This document shows, piece after piece, positions 27,006 through 35,301 of a DNA stretch of 64,000 nt. The notes under the pieces are model-generated. The model was not told the DNA's origin, made no database searches, and worked only from the letters and a program-made list of their open reading frames with translations. How positions within the stretch are numbered: position 1 is the first letter of the stretch; every line of letters begins with the position of its first letter. A program made the position numbers and the translations under genes. The stretch is from the NCBI GenBank assembly GCA_045562535.1, contig JBJKVP010000004.1, positions 122,735 to 186,734 of the forward strand. The letters run 5' to 3'. The DNA comes from UBA6926 sp045562535 (GTDB lineage: Bacteria; Chloroflexota; Dehalococcoidia; UBA6926).

Positions 27006-27499
27006 TAGTTAACTCCCATTGTCTTTTCTAACACCACAGAATTTTCCATTTGTAGCTTAGGAACTTCCCAATATTTTTTCAATAATTGATCGATTTCCGA
27101 CCTTTCATGCAGAAAAAAACCATTGTTCAAATAGAATCTAACGGCCCAAGTAGCACCCTCCCATGTACCAACAAGTAACCTACAACTCTTGTTAATTTGA
27201 AACAAATACTCTAATAAGGATCTTCCGATTCCCATTCCTTGGTGGCCAGAGAGTACATAAGCATGCCTGATCAAGGTAACATCCTCTAATTCTTGGATAC
27301 CCATAACACCAACCAATTTATCTTCGACTGTATATCCGAATATTCGGACATTATTAGCGAATTCATCTATTAGTTCTTGGTCTGTCATATAGGGTTCTTG
27401 CCAAGAATCCTCAGGTATAACTCCCTTATACTTCAATGCTGCGTCGTTAATTACGTTGAGGATATTATTGACGTCTTTTTCTGTATACTTGTTTATCAT
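27005..27499 (-). CDS. GNAT-family N-acetyltransferase
   Basis: A 164-residue single-domain acetyltransferase. The fold is recognisable from VGVMGIQELEDVTLIRHAYVL, the acetyl-CoA pyrophosphate loop SGHQGMGIGRSLLEYL (Q/R-x-x-G-x-G/A pattern near residue 88) and the closing VRFYLNNGFFLHER. The acceptor substrate (amino acid, amine or protein N terminus) cannot be deduced. Ends overlapping the zinc-ribbon gene by one base. Upstream of the ATG a possible GAGG is followed by its complement CCTC, giving a tiny hairpin. Confidence 0.88.
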   Translation of the reverse strand: MINKYTEKDVNNILNVINDAALKYKGVIPEDSWQEPYMTDQELIDEFANNVRIFGYTVEDKLVGVMGIQELEDVTLIRHAYVLSGHQGMGIGRSLLEYLFQINKSCRLLVGTWEGATWAVRFYLNNGFFLHERSEIDQLLKKYWEVPKLQMENSVVLEKTMGVN

Positions 27500-27612
27500 T
27501 TAGGAGGTTATCCTCACTCAATCGGTATTTTGAATTCACAAACAAACATGAGCCTAATAGTATCAAGTCAGCAAAAATAAAGTTTGCTGCTCTTATTTAT
27601 CCTGCTTAAGAA

Positions 27613-27654
27613 TAGAGAAACCACTCCCACAAGATTCGGGAGGAGCTTTCTCTA
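27613..27654 (-). terminator. Hairpin 3' of membrane protein gene, possible terminator
   Basis: An inverted repeat: TAGAGAAA pairs with TTTCTCTA (8 bp) at the base and CTCCC with GGGAG (5 bp) nearer the loop, with an internal bulge. It begins 22 bases after the stop of the gene at 27676 in the minus direction and is followed there by a weak T-tract (TTCTT). Stem is strong, tail is poor. Confidence 0.5.
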
Positions 27655-27675
27655 AGTTCTATAGAATTTTTTGAA

Positions 27676-28293
27676 TCAGCTACTAGATTGTCTGGCATCT
27701 CGGATATTCATAGCACCCAAAACAATCGCACTCAACATGAATGACATCCAAGCGACGATCTGTAAAGGGCTACCTGTAGCAGTCAAAGTTGACACAGGCA
27801 AAGCTACACCTGCTATTAACGGAAGAATCACTACCAAAATATGGTAAGTCTTCTCAAGAATGATTGACACGGCCGTTAATAGTAGCCCAATTCCCATTAC
27901 TAAAGAAAATCCTCCGCCGATCGCAAAAGATAAGTTCTGGAGAAGTACAGCTTCTTGAATATTTGCTGCTTCTGTATTAGCCCATTCAAAGCCCAAACTT
28001 ATAATAAATCCAGGAATCAACGCCACAAAAAGTATGCTTGAGATATTTGTATACGCAGCTCCTGATCCTCCTCCATTTGTCATCCCACGAGACAGAAAAT
28101 GCAGGCCCATCATCACCGAAACCATACCACCATAGCCAAGGAGCATTCCTAACTTGCCGGTAGTTGGATCATCCAACAAAGCTTGAGCGATTTCAGGAGC
28201 GCTATCACCTACGGGATATATTCCCATCCAGCCGATCGCCGAAACAATCGCACCTAGTACCAATAACAGGCCTGTCTGCATTTTAGATTCCAT
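27676..28293 (-). CDS. Multi-pass membrane protein, paralogue of the next gene upstream
   Basis: A 205-residue hydrophobic protein with about six membrane helices, no recognised family. After the second helix comes a glycine-rich loop, TNGGGSGAAYT. The gene at 28379 has the same length, the same helix order and a matching loop GGGGPGAAYA, so the two arose by duplication. AGAGGTGG precedes the ATG. No charged or His residues suggest a catalytic role; both may form a membrane complex. Function unknown. Confidence 0.72.
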   Translation of the reverse strand: MESKMQTGLLLVLGAIVSAIGWMGIYPVGDSAPEIAQALLDDPTTGKLGMLLGYGGMVSVMMGLHFLSRGMTNGGGSGAAYTNISSILFVALIPGFIISLGFEWANTEAANIQEAVLLQNLSFAIGGGFSLVMGIGLLLTAVSIILEKTYHILVVILPLIAGVALPVSTLTATGSPLQIVAWMSFMLSAIVLGAMNIRDARQSSS

Positions 28294-28378
28294 ATTCCAC
28301 CTCTCAAAAAGTAATTTTTCTTTACTTAAGATGTTCTACGATCTTAAGCTTTATTCCCAAACGAATTAATATTTCTAA

Positions 28379-28990
28379 CTAGTCGTCGCTGCGAAGAACT
28401 AGAACACCCAATCCAACTTGAACCAATGTAAATACAAGCCACATGATATTGCCAGCTGTATCATTATTCCAAAACATTCCTGAAACCATAACTAGTCCCA
28501 GCAACAGCACAAGCCATCCGGCTCTACCATCCAAAAGTTTCTTCTCTAAAGCAAGTCCAGCTCCAAGGGTAGCAAAACCTAATCCCCAAAACATAGGCAT
28601 CGCCGCGGTTATTTGATCGCTGATAAGGTTCAGTGTTGCAGATTCAGCCGATGCGACAGCTACAGCGCCAACATTCAAACCCATTGACGACATTTGTACC
28701 GCTAAAATAGCAGGAAATAGGAATAGAGCCACCCCTGCGTAGGCAGCACCTGGCCCTCCGCCTCCATAGATCGAACGTGCTAACATTGCCGAACCAACTA
28801 ACATTGCTGTCATTGATAGAGCAGAAAGCCCACCCACTAAATTATACCCAAGAGGGTTATCTATCGCTTGCTGGAGACCTTCAGCGCCCTCCCCATCCAA
28901 GCCAAGCAAAGGAGCCACAAGCATCCAAGTTATAAATATTCCTAGTGGGCCCAGAATAAGCTGCCACCCGGTCAAATTCTTTACAGTCAT
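28379..28990 (-). CDS. Multi-pass membrane protein, paralogue of the gene at 27676
   Basis: A 203-residue hydrophobic protein with about six helices. A short acidic loop (GLDGEGAEGLQQAIDNP) follows helix one and the Gly-rich YGGGGPGAAYAG segment follows helix two; both are matched in position in the neighbouring paralogue. GGAGG lies six bases before the ATG. A short GC-rich inverted repeat (CCGCC / GGCGG near 29007-29021) sits in its leader. The two genes are 85 bases apart and probably share a transcript. Function unknown. Confidence 0.72.
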   Translation of the reverse strand: MTVKNLTGWQLILGPLGIFITWMLVAPLLGLDGEGAEGLQQAIDNPLGYNLVGGLSALSMTAMLVGSAMLARSIYGGGGPGAAYAGVALFLFPAILAVQMSSMGLNVGAVAVASAESATLNLISDQITAAMPMFWGLGFATLGAGLALEKKLLDGRAGWLVLLLGLVMVSGMFWNNDTAGNIMWLVFTLVQVGLGVLVLRSDD

Positions 28991-29131
28991 ACAACCTCCA
29001 ATTCACCGCCAAAGGGGCGGGCTACACGATGAACATACCATATTTAGAATTTATTACAAAATTGATCCATATACGGTATAGATCATAAGTTACAATTCCT
29101 CGAGGTCAATATTAGTCAAGCAACTCTCTCT

Positions 29132-29923
29132 TTAATGGAACACAGCTCCTAGAGAACCGCCTCCCGCTGCAATACTTTCTCCAGTGATACTTTCAGCTTT
29201 GGGAGAAGCTAGAAAACAGACAATATAAGCCAACTCTTCAGGCTGAATAATTCTCCTAATTGCTACTCTTTCAGCGTTAATTTCCTGCAACTTTTCCACC
29301 GATATATTTTGCTGCTCAGCTCTATTATTTTGTCGAGTCAATACGGTGTCGGTAGCAGTTGATCCTGGATGTACTACATTAAGGGTTATTCCATCAGGGC
29401 CCAATTGATCGGAAAGAGTTTTTGTCATATGAACCACAGCAGAATTCCGAAGACCAAAAAAGCTTGATTGCCGTGCACTTAAACCACCAATATTGATAAT
29501 CCTCCCCCATTTCTGATTTTGCATATGAGGAACAACAGCCTTTATTGTCCTAAAATAGCCCACAATTTTCGTATCAATATCTTCCACTAAATCTTTTTCT
29601 GTGGCATCCAATATATTGGGCGCAACTTTGCCACCAACCATGGCAGCATTATTTACCAGGATGTCGATGCGGCCGTAAGTTTTTATAGTTTCCTCAATTA
29701 AACGGTCCACATCAGGTGTGCTCGTCATATCTGCCCGCACCGCAGAAACATCTCCTCCTGTCTTATCTGAAATCTCTTTTACAGTAGATTCAAGAATATT
29801 TTCATCTCGGGCACAAATAACAACTTTGACCCCTTCTTCGGATAAATGTTGAGCAATGGATTTTCCTATGCCCTTACTCCCACCTGTGACGATTGCTACT
29901 TTTCCTTGAAGCTCTAAATCCAT
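29132..29923 (-). CDS. SDR-family protein lacking the YxxxK catalytic pair
   Basis: A 263-residue classical short-chain dehydrogenase/reductase fold. The NAD(P)-binding TGGSKGIG motif (residues 14-21), the NNAA stretch near 90 and the C-terminal region are intact. At the active site, however, where SDRs have Tyr-x-x-x-Lys, this protein reads FGLRN before SAVVHMTKTL: the Tyr is replaced by Phe and the Lys by Asn, and the preceding loop is about four residues short. The Ser position in IINIGGLSARQS is also shifted. AGGAGG precedes the ATG. It may bind NAD(P) without classical catalysis, or belong to a divergent SDR branch with another mechanism. Confidence 0.85.
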   Translation of the reverse strand: MDLELQGKVAIVTGGSKGIGKSIAQHLSEEGVKVVICARDENILESTVKEISDKTGGDVSAVRADMTSTPDVDRLIEETIKTYGRIDILVNNAAMVGGKVAPNILDATEKDLVEDIDTKIVGYFRTIKAVVPHMQNQKWGRIINIGGLSARQSSFFGLRNSAVVHMTKTLSDQLGPDGITLNVVHPGSTATDTVLTRQNNRAEQQNISVEKLQEINAERVAIRRIIQPEELAYIVCFLASPKAESITGESIAAGGGSLGAVFH

Positions 29924-29973
29924 GTTGGTTTTCCTCCTAATGATGACTATAAAAACAGTATGTTTGATATCAG

Positions 29974-30510
29974 CTAAGGTAATGAGAATTTACTGACCCA
30001 CAAAATTGCATCCAATACAGTGCAATGAAAAGTGAGGTACCCAATTCCAGCAACAGCAAGCCAATGCTGTAAGGGGTTTTCAACGTTGGTAGAAGTAATT
30101 ACGCAAACTGTTATCAATATAGAGGCAATTGCAGCTCCCCAAAGAACAAATTGAACAGAAAACCACCGCGTCTCATCGTGGGACACAATCATATTCATCG
30201 TGAGCGGAATCCAAAGTGAAGCCATCAAAAGGAATAGAGCCACAAGAGCAATTATAATTTTTATATCGAATAGGCCTTGTACTGGAGTAATTAAATTACC
30301 AGAAGAAAACAGTATATATGCTGAAAACCATAGATAACCTACTGCAGCGACAAACATTGATGCGACAATATATGGCTGCCAACCCACCGGAACATTTCCC
30401 CACAAATATTCCCGATGCTCAGGGTTCACTGCCAAATAATAAGCATATCCTCCTAGAACTGCTATTCCTCCTACCAAATTGACTAAAAAAAAGACGTTAC
30501 TAGCAGACAT
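29974..30510 (-). CDS. Membrane protein of unknown function, about five helices
   Basis: A 178-residue integral membrane protein. Hydrophobic segments lie near residues 7-27, 47-68, 83-103, 120-142 and 150-172; the first loop contains NPEHREYLW and the last helix a conserved-looking GIGYLTFHCTVLDAILW. I do not recognise the family. It is 51 bases upstream of the SDR gene on the same strand, so they could be co-transcribed; it reads divergently from the broken MFS gene. Confidence 0.62.
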   Translation of the reverse strand: MSASNVFFLVNLVGGIAVLGGYAYYLAVNPEHREYLWGNVPVGWQPYIVASMFVAAVGYLWFSAYILFSSGNLITPVQGLFDIKIIIALVALFLLMASLWIPLTMNMIVSHDETRWFSVQFVLWGAAIASILITVCVITSTNVENPLQHWLAVAGIGYLTFHCTVLDAILWVSKFSLP

Positions 30511-30650
30511 TCGATAAATCAGCCACCTTTCTAAGTTTATATAGTATAGACTACCAAATAAACCTATCTCTCACGAGTTAATTAAGTAAAATAACTAGGC
30601 CTAGTATCAAGATAATTTCTGCCAATTTGAAGGGAATATCGATAAGATTT

Positions 30651-31933
30651 ATGGACAAAAGGTTACCTTTCTTCTACGGGTGGATGATTGTTATGACCAT
30701 GGCGATTGTAACGATGGCCCAGACAGCATCGTTCAATCCAGTGCTAGGTATATTTCTTAAGCCCATCACTGCTGAATTTGAATGGTCTCGAGCAACATTC
30801 GCTGGGGCTATATCCATAGGTACTATTTCTGGTGGTCTTTTCTCAATAGTGATCGGTCCATTATTGGACAAATTTGGGCCCCGGTGGATACTTTTTTTAG
30901 CGTTTTTCTTCATAGGCTGGGCAATCACCGGCCTCTCTTTTATTCAAGAATTGTGGCATTTTTACGGACTAATGTTGTCTATGCGAACCATTGTAAGTGG
31001 AGTCATCGCCATGTCTGTGGGCGTGGTGATATCTAAATGGTTTATAGATAAACGAGGAAGAGCACAGGCGCTTGCTTCTACTGGAACCAGAATAGGCAAC
31101 TCTTTCATGCCACTATATGTCCAAACACTAATATCTGGATACGGATGGAGAGTTGGAGCACTGGGGTTAGGATTTTGACTTGGTCAATAACGTTGATTCC
31201 CACAATTTTATTCTTACGAAGGCGCCCAGAAGACCTCGGATTAGTGCCGGATGGAAACACCGAAAGAGTAACCATAGAAGAGGATAGTATGCTGGCTGAC
31301 AGCTCTAAAACAAAGTCAGCCAAACTGGATGTTTCATTGAACCGCTCCCAGGCTATGAAGACACCTGCCTTCTATTTTATTCTTTTTGCAACCAGCTCTC
31401 TCTATTACGGTGGCGCTGGAATCAATTTTAATCTCTTCCCATTTTTTACTGACCAAGGAATAGATCCAGATACTGCAGTGCGGGTAATGACGACATGGGC
31501 ATTAATTAGTGCACTTGGAGGATTGATCGTGGGGTTTTTAGCGGAACGAATCCACGTGAGATTCCTTATGGCAGGGATAATTATGACCGTATCAGGTGGG
31601 ATAGGGTTTCTGAGCTTAGTTAACAACATTAGAACTGCTTATATATTTGCTATAGTTCACGGTATTCCTTGGGGTGGCATCCCAATGCTCCAGCAACTTG
31701 TATGGGCTGATTATTTCGGAAGGGAATCACAAGGTGCGATAAGAGGGGTAACAACACCTGTTCAAATGGTTATGAACGCCATGGGCCCCCTGACAACTAC
31801 TTTGATTTTTGATGCTACTGGTAGTTACGACGCTATATTCCGTATATTTGCCTTAGGATTTCTGTTTGCAGGACTTGTTTTATTACTTGCAAAACCACCG
31901 AATTTAGTCGAAATTACAAACTCTGTAAAATAA
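30651..31933 (+). pseudogene. MFS transporter (monocarboxylate-type) broken by a frameshift
   Basis: Two frames together make one major-facilitator transporter of about 427 residues. The first frame (to 31178) holds helices 1-6, starting MDKRLPFFYGW, with the loop DKFGPRW after helix two and KRGRAQALAS. The second frame continues at the same point (ILTWSITLIPTILFLRRRPEDLGL) through helices 7-12 to 31933. The switch is at a four-T run, 31173-31176; one extra T would restore one frame. The frame opens at a TTG (30627), but the ATG at 30651 fits better. Causes: real mutation, a sequencing or assembly error in the T-run, or, less likely, programmed -1 frameshifting. Confidence 0.85.
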
Positions 31934-31970
31934 CATTTTTATTACGCAGTACGGATTACTTTAACATCGA

Positions 31971-32417
31971 TTACGATTTTTCAAGATCAAGTAGTTTATT
32001 TAATCTCCTCTGATGTCGTTCATCACCAGAGTAGGTAGAGTTTATAAAAGATTCCACAATCAGCCTGGCCAATTCATAGCCAATCACTCTTGCCCCTATA
32101 CATAATACATTCATATCATCATGCTCAACTCCCTGGGCCGCTGAGTATGAATCATGGCAGACAGATGCACGGATACCATCAATTTTGTTAGCAGCGATAC
32201 TTGCCCCTACACCACTCCCACAAATCACAATGCCTCTACTCGCGTTACCATCAATGATCTGTTTTGTCGCACCTATGGCAAAATCTGGGTAATCGTCATC
32301 CTGATCATATTTATGGGCACCCACATCTTGAACATTGTGGCCTTCTGCTCTAAGCCACTCAACTAATTTTTCTTTAAGATGAAACCCACCATGGTCCGCT
32401 CCAACAACAATTTTCAA
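31971..32417 (-). CDS. rpiB: Ribose-5-phosphate isomerase B
   Basis: Interconverts ribose 5-phosphate and ribulose 5-phosphate (pentose phosphate pathway); ribose 5-phosphate is also the PdxS substrate. About 148 residues. Motifs: VGADHGGFHLK at the N terminus, the catalytic Cys in VICGSGVGASIAANK near residue 66, and EHDDMNVLCIGARV with the catalytic His. The frame opens at an ATG (32432), but the protein normally begins at K-I-V-x-G-A-D-H-G; a TTG at 32417 with GGAGGG eight bases before it fits both the homologues and the ribosome binding site. Confidence 0.93.
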   Translation of the reverse strand: MKIVVGADHGGFHLKEKLVEWLRAEGHNVQDVGAHKYDQDDDYPDFAIGATKQIIDGNASRGIVICGSGVGASIAANKIDGIRASVCHDSYSAAQGVEHDDMNVLCIGARVIGYELARLIVESFINSTYSGDERHQRRLNKLLDLEKS

Positions 32418-32438
32418 AATTGAACCCTCCAATACTAA

Positions 32439-33074
32439 TTATACTAAACCACTAATGAATTCCCTGAGTCTATCTGAAACATATACTTCTATATCACTAA
32501 ATTCTACTATTTCTACAATTGATCCAATGTAAGTTAACGCCAACATCCGGACAGTTGTAGCGATGGTCACATATGTAAGATATCTTCTAAAAGGGAACTT
32601 TGATACACCCGCTGCCATACTTAGAGCATCCCCTCCAGCAAACGGAACTAAATTAGTTAATACCAAAAGAAAAACACCGATCCTTGTTGCAAATATGCGG
32701 TCGATCAAACGTCCTATAACTCCTCTGAAAATTTGACCTCTACTTACTACACCAAAGGCATAGGCAGTTGCTCCACCTAATCCTCCAGCAATCCCTGTAA
32801 TTAGTCCGAGAAAAAACCAATCTAATGAATGGGCCATCTGCATAACTAAAATAATCCCTGGTGATGGGAAAATAATCGTTGCGCTAGATATTAAACTGAT
32901 GAAAAATGCTCCTAAATAACCCCACCCACCAAGCTCGTCCGCATAACCTAAGAAAAATCCTCCTGAAATTAAAACTGTGGCAACTAGGATCCCCCCTAAA
33001 GCGATCCTAGCCCTAATATTTAAGACTAATTTCCTCTTGGGTTCTTCTAGATTATCTTCAGGTAAATCATTCAT
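32439..33074 (-). CDS. VTT/DedA-like (SNARE-associated) membrane protein
   Basis: A 211-residue membrane protein with about five helices. The segment FLLVLTNLVPFAGGDALSMAAGVSKFPFRRYL, with the re-entrant-loop F/P-x-x-G-G/P pattern and a following basic residue pair, resembles the VTT domain of DedA-type lipid scramblases and YqaA-like proteins. The first 25 residues are charged and cytoplasmic. It is 22 bases upstream of rpiB and 29 bases downstream of the NDUFA9-like gene, so the three look like one minus-strand unit. Substrate not inferable. Confidence 0.75.
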   Translation of the reverse strand: MNDLPEDNLEEPKRKLVLNIRARIALGGILVATVLISGGFFLGYADELGGWGYLGAFFISLISSATIIFPSPGIILVMQMAHSLDWFFLGLITGIAGGLGGATAYAFGVVSRGQIFRGVIGRLIDRIFATRIGVFLLVLTNLVPFAGGDALSMAAGVSKFPFRRYLTYVTIATTVRMLALTYIGSIVEIVEFSDIEVYVSDRLREFISGLV

Positions 33075-33102
33075 AATTACTGTGTAATTTTATATTTACT
33101 AG

Positions 33103-34020
33103 TTATTTAAAAATAGCTTTATTAAGAGGGGTCGGATTAATTCCGAATACTTCGACCAAATCATTGTCTTCTACTTGATTATCCAACAAAATTTGCCTCA
33201 ATTCACTTGTGGTTACTAATGGACTATACAGAAGTTTAGACAGAAGCCATACAATCGGTAAAATCAATAACCTATGTAAATTAACACTCATTCTTCTAAT
33301 CTTAGTTACGTCTGTTACAAGTGTAACAAGCATCTTATACGTCCAAATATCTAAACCAGCAAGATTATAAATATTACCAATTACACTATCATTTCTTTCA
33401 ACACAATATTGCACACAATCAATCAGATCATTTATGAAAATTGGTTGGAATTTTCCTCTCCCAGCATCAGGGAGAACGGCAAAGGGTTTTAATTTTATTA
33501 AAGACTGAAAAATGTTTCCTAAAACCCCAGATTCAATATTGGGTGAAAAAACCATAGACGAACGTAGAATTGTAAAAGGTAAACCACTGTCCTGTATTAG
33601 TTCTTCCGCACATAATTTCGATTTTGAAAACGGGTCGCGAGCACCAGGTTTTGGTCTAATGCCTCCAACTGCTATAAGATGTTTAACCCCGTTATTCAAG
33701 CACGCTTCAATAATATTAGAAGTACCTTCGACATGAACCGCCTGAAAAGTTTGATCAGTTCGCTCACGAAGAATACCAACGGTATTTATTACCAAATCAA
33801 CATCATTCATCGCCATGTTCAAATCTTCAAACTTTTTTACATCACCTTGAATATATTGGACTCCTAAAACATTTTGATTTCGAGAGTTACGTGATAGAAC
33901 CTTCAATTGGTATTTTAATTTCGATTCACTGAGCCGTCTTACAACGTGAGAACCGATAAAGCCAGATCCTCCGAGAACCAATACAGTAGTTTCGGGGTTT
34001 ATTTCTTTTCTTTCATTCAT
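33103..34020 (-). CDS. NAD(P)-binding Rossmann protein (complex I NDUFA9-like, atypical SDR)
   Basis: A 305-residue extended or atypical SDR. The N-terminal nucleotide site is VLVLGGSGFIGSHVVRRL; the second half has ILRSSMVFSPN, then a segment ending with a hydrophobic stretch (LLILPIVWLLSKLLYSP) near residue 260. The lack of a classical YxxxK and the AVGGIRPKPGARDPFSKSKLCAEE motif match the NDUFA9-like / UDP-glucose-epimerase-like group, often involved in quinone or carotenoid chemistry. Function here not known. Start at 34020 has no clear ribosome binding site. Confidence 0.82.
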   Translation of the reverse strand: MNERKEINPETTVLVLGGSGFIGSHVVRRLSESKLKYQLKVLSRNSRNQNVLGVQYIQGDVKKFEDLNMAMNDVDLVINTVGILRERTDQTFQAVHVEGTSNIIEACLNNGVKHLIAVGGIRPKPGARDPFSKSKLCAEELIQDSGLPFTILRSSMVFSPNIESGVLGNIFQSLIKLKPFAVLPDAGRGKFQPIFINDLIDCVQYCVERNDSVIGNIYNLAGLDIWTYKMLVTLVTDVTKIRRMSVNLHRLLILPIVWLLSKLLYSPLVTTSELRQILLDNQVEDNDLVEVFGINPTPLNKAIFK

Positions 34021-34115
34021 AATAGCTATCTATTTACCTGTTACAGTACGCTTTCGTACAAATTTCTGATATAAATAATCCATGCATAATACTTGGTCCA
34101 GCGAGTGGCACTAAT

Positions 34116-35297
34116 ATGAAGTATATAAATATTTCCATTCTGTTCATAGTTGTAGGTGTGATCATTGCGACTTCTGGTTGCCAAACTAGTTCAACAGCAA
34201 TTTACGAGGAAGCACCTAAAATACCAGATCAAACCAAGCTGCCTTCTGTTGAAACCCCTACCTACGACCGCCAAGAAGAACCAGAAGATACACAAGAAAC
34301 TAAAGTAGAATCTGAGACCGAAGAAAAACCCTCATCTGAAGAACCTAAGGCAGAACCTAAGAAAGAAGAACCTAAACCAGAACCTAAAAAAGAAGAGCCT
34401 AAACCAGAACCTAAGAATATAACGGGCAACGAGTTGGTCGGCATTACAGGGGCATTCCTGCCATCTAGCGGATTCTTTATTAATGATAAAGGTTTACTTC
34501 TAACATCGACGATTGTAAACAAATCAACGACCGCTGTTACCGTAGTGGACGGTGATTCCCAATCTACTGCAGGTGAAATTATAGGATTCAGTGAATTTTC
34601 TAATATTGCCGTAATCCAAACCACTGGAAAACCTACTTACGAATATTTGAATCTATCAACAGAAACATTCTTCCCAGCAGGTACAAAGGTCAAGGTAGTT
34701 AGAACCCAGTGTGGATCATGCCCAGTTGGATACCAAACACTATTTGAAACCACAATATTATCAACGTCAGTCGAAAATAATATATCCACCTTACAGTTAA
34801 ACACTTCTCTTGATTCATCTTTTGAGGGTGGGCCAGTTCTAGATTCAAACAATGACGTTATAGGTGTGATAACTTCCCCTTTAGATGGAATAGTTTCGAA
34901 AATAAGAAGTTCAGACCTCAATAAAATGTCATTAGGTTCGAAAATATTCCAGCCAAGTAAACCTGAAGATATTTTAGGCGCAGATTTTTCTCAAGCGACA
35001 ACACCTCCGTTCCCAGTATTTTTCTCGGGAGCAGCCAGCATCAATGGTATCCCTGTTAGTGATGGTACTCTAATATACGCTCGCGTTGAAAACTACATCT
35101 CTGAAGCAGTCACCACCTCAAATGGTAAGTACTCTTTCCTAAAAATAGGGCCGCCTACAGATCTAGGGTTTTTAAATGAAAAGGTACTTTTCTATATTGA
35201 TGGATTCATTACGGACCAGACAGGTATTTATCAAACTAGTATGAATGATCCGTTGACAAAGCTTGACCTTTCAGCCAATGTAGCAAACTACCCTTAG
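34116..35297 (+). CDS. Lipoprotein with degenerate trypsin-like (HtrA-type) domain
   Basis: A 393-residue secreted protein. The signal ends in a lipobox with Cys22 (ATSGC), predicting a lipid-anchored extracytoplasmic protein. Residues about 45-105 form a Pro/Glu/Lys-rich spacer with a 9-residue tandem repeat. The next region follows the HtrA serine-protease fold strand by strand (SGFFINDKGLLLTSTIVN, NIAVIQ, DSSFEGGPVLDSNNDVIGVIT), but every catalytic residue is replaced: Ile for His, Asn for the Asp position and Glu for Ser in the G-N-S-G-G-P loop. A C-terminal domain (ASINGIPVSDGTLIYARV and beyond) resembles an Ig-like surface module. It is probably a binding protein, not a protease. Confidence 0.8.
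   Translation: MKYINISILFIVVGVIIATSGCQTSSTAIYEEAPKIPDQTKLPSVETPTYDRQEEPEDTQETKVESETEEKPSSEEPKAEPKKEEPKPEPKKEEPKPEPKNITGNELVGITGAFLPSSGFFINDKGLLLTSTIVNKSTTAVTVVDGDSQSTAGEIIGFSEFSNIAVIQTTGKPTYEYLNLSTETFFPAGTKVKVVRTQCGSCPVGYQTLFETTILSTSVENNISTLQLNTSLDSSFEGGPVLDSNNDVIGVITSPLDGIVSKIRSSDLNKMSLGSKIFQPSKPEDILGADFSQATTPPFPVFFSGAASINGIPVSDGTLIYARVENYISEAVTTSNGKYSFLKIGPPTDLGFLNEKVLFYIDGFITDQTGIYQTSMNDPLTKLDLSANVANYP
34341..34415 (+). repeat. 27-base imperfect tandem repeat coding for E-P-K-rich spacer
   Basis: Two full copies and one partial copy of a 27-base unit encode E-P-K-x-E-P-K-K-E. The units differ mainly at third positions, so the array is old enough to have drifted but could still change length by slippage. 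It sits in the spacer of the lipoprotein, between the lipid anchor and the protease-like fold. Confidence 0.85.
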
Positions 35298-35301
35298 AAT
35301 C

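Noticed and set aside
27500..27515. GAGG/CCTC mini-hairpin before the GNAT gene as translational switch
   Set aside because: Only four base pairs and the GAGG is 12 bases from the ATG; too weak to claim.
31145..31933. Second half of MFS gene as an independent six-helix transporter
   Set aside because: Its apparent first residues (MESWSTGV) are the out-of-frame reading of the conserved helix-six end; the true continuity is across the T-run.
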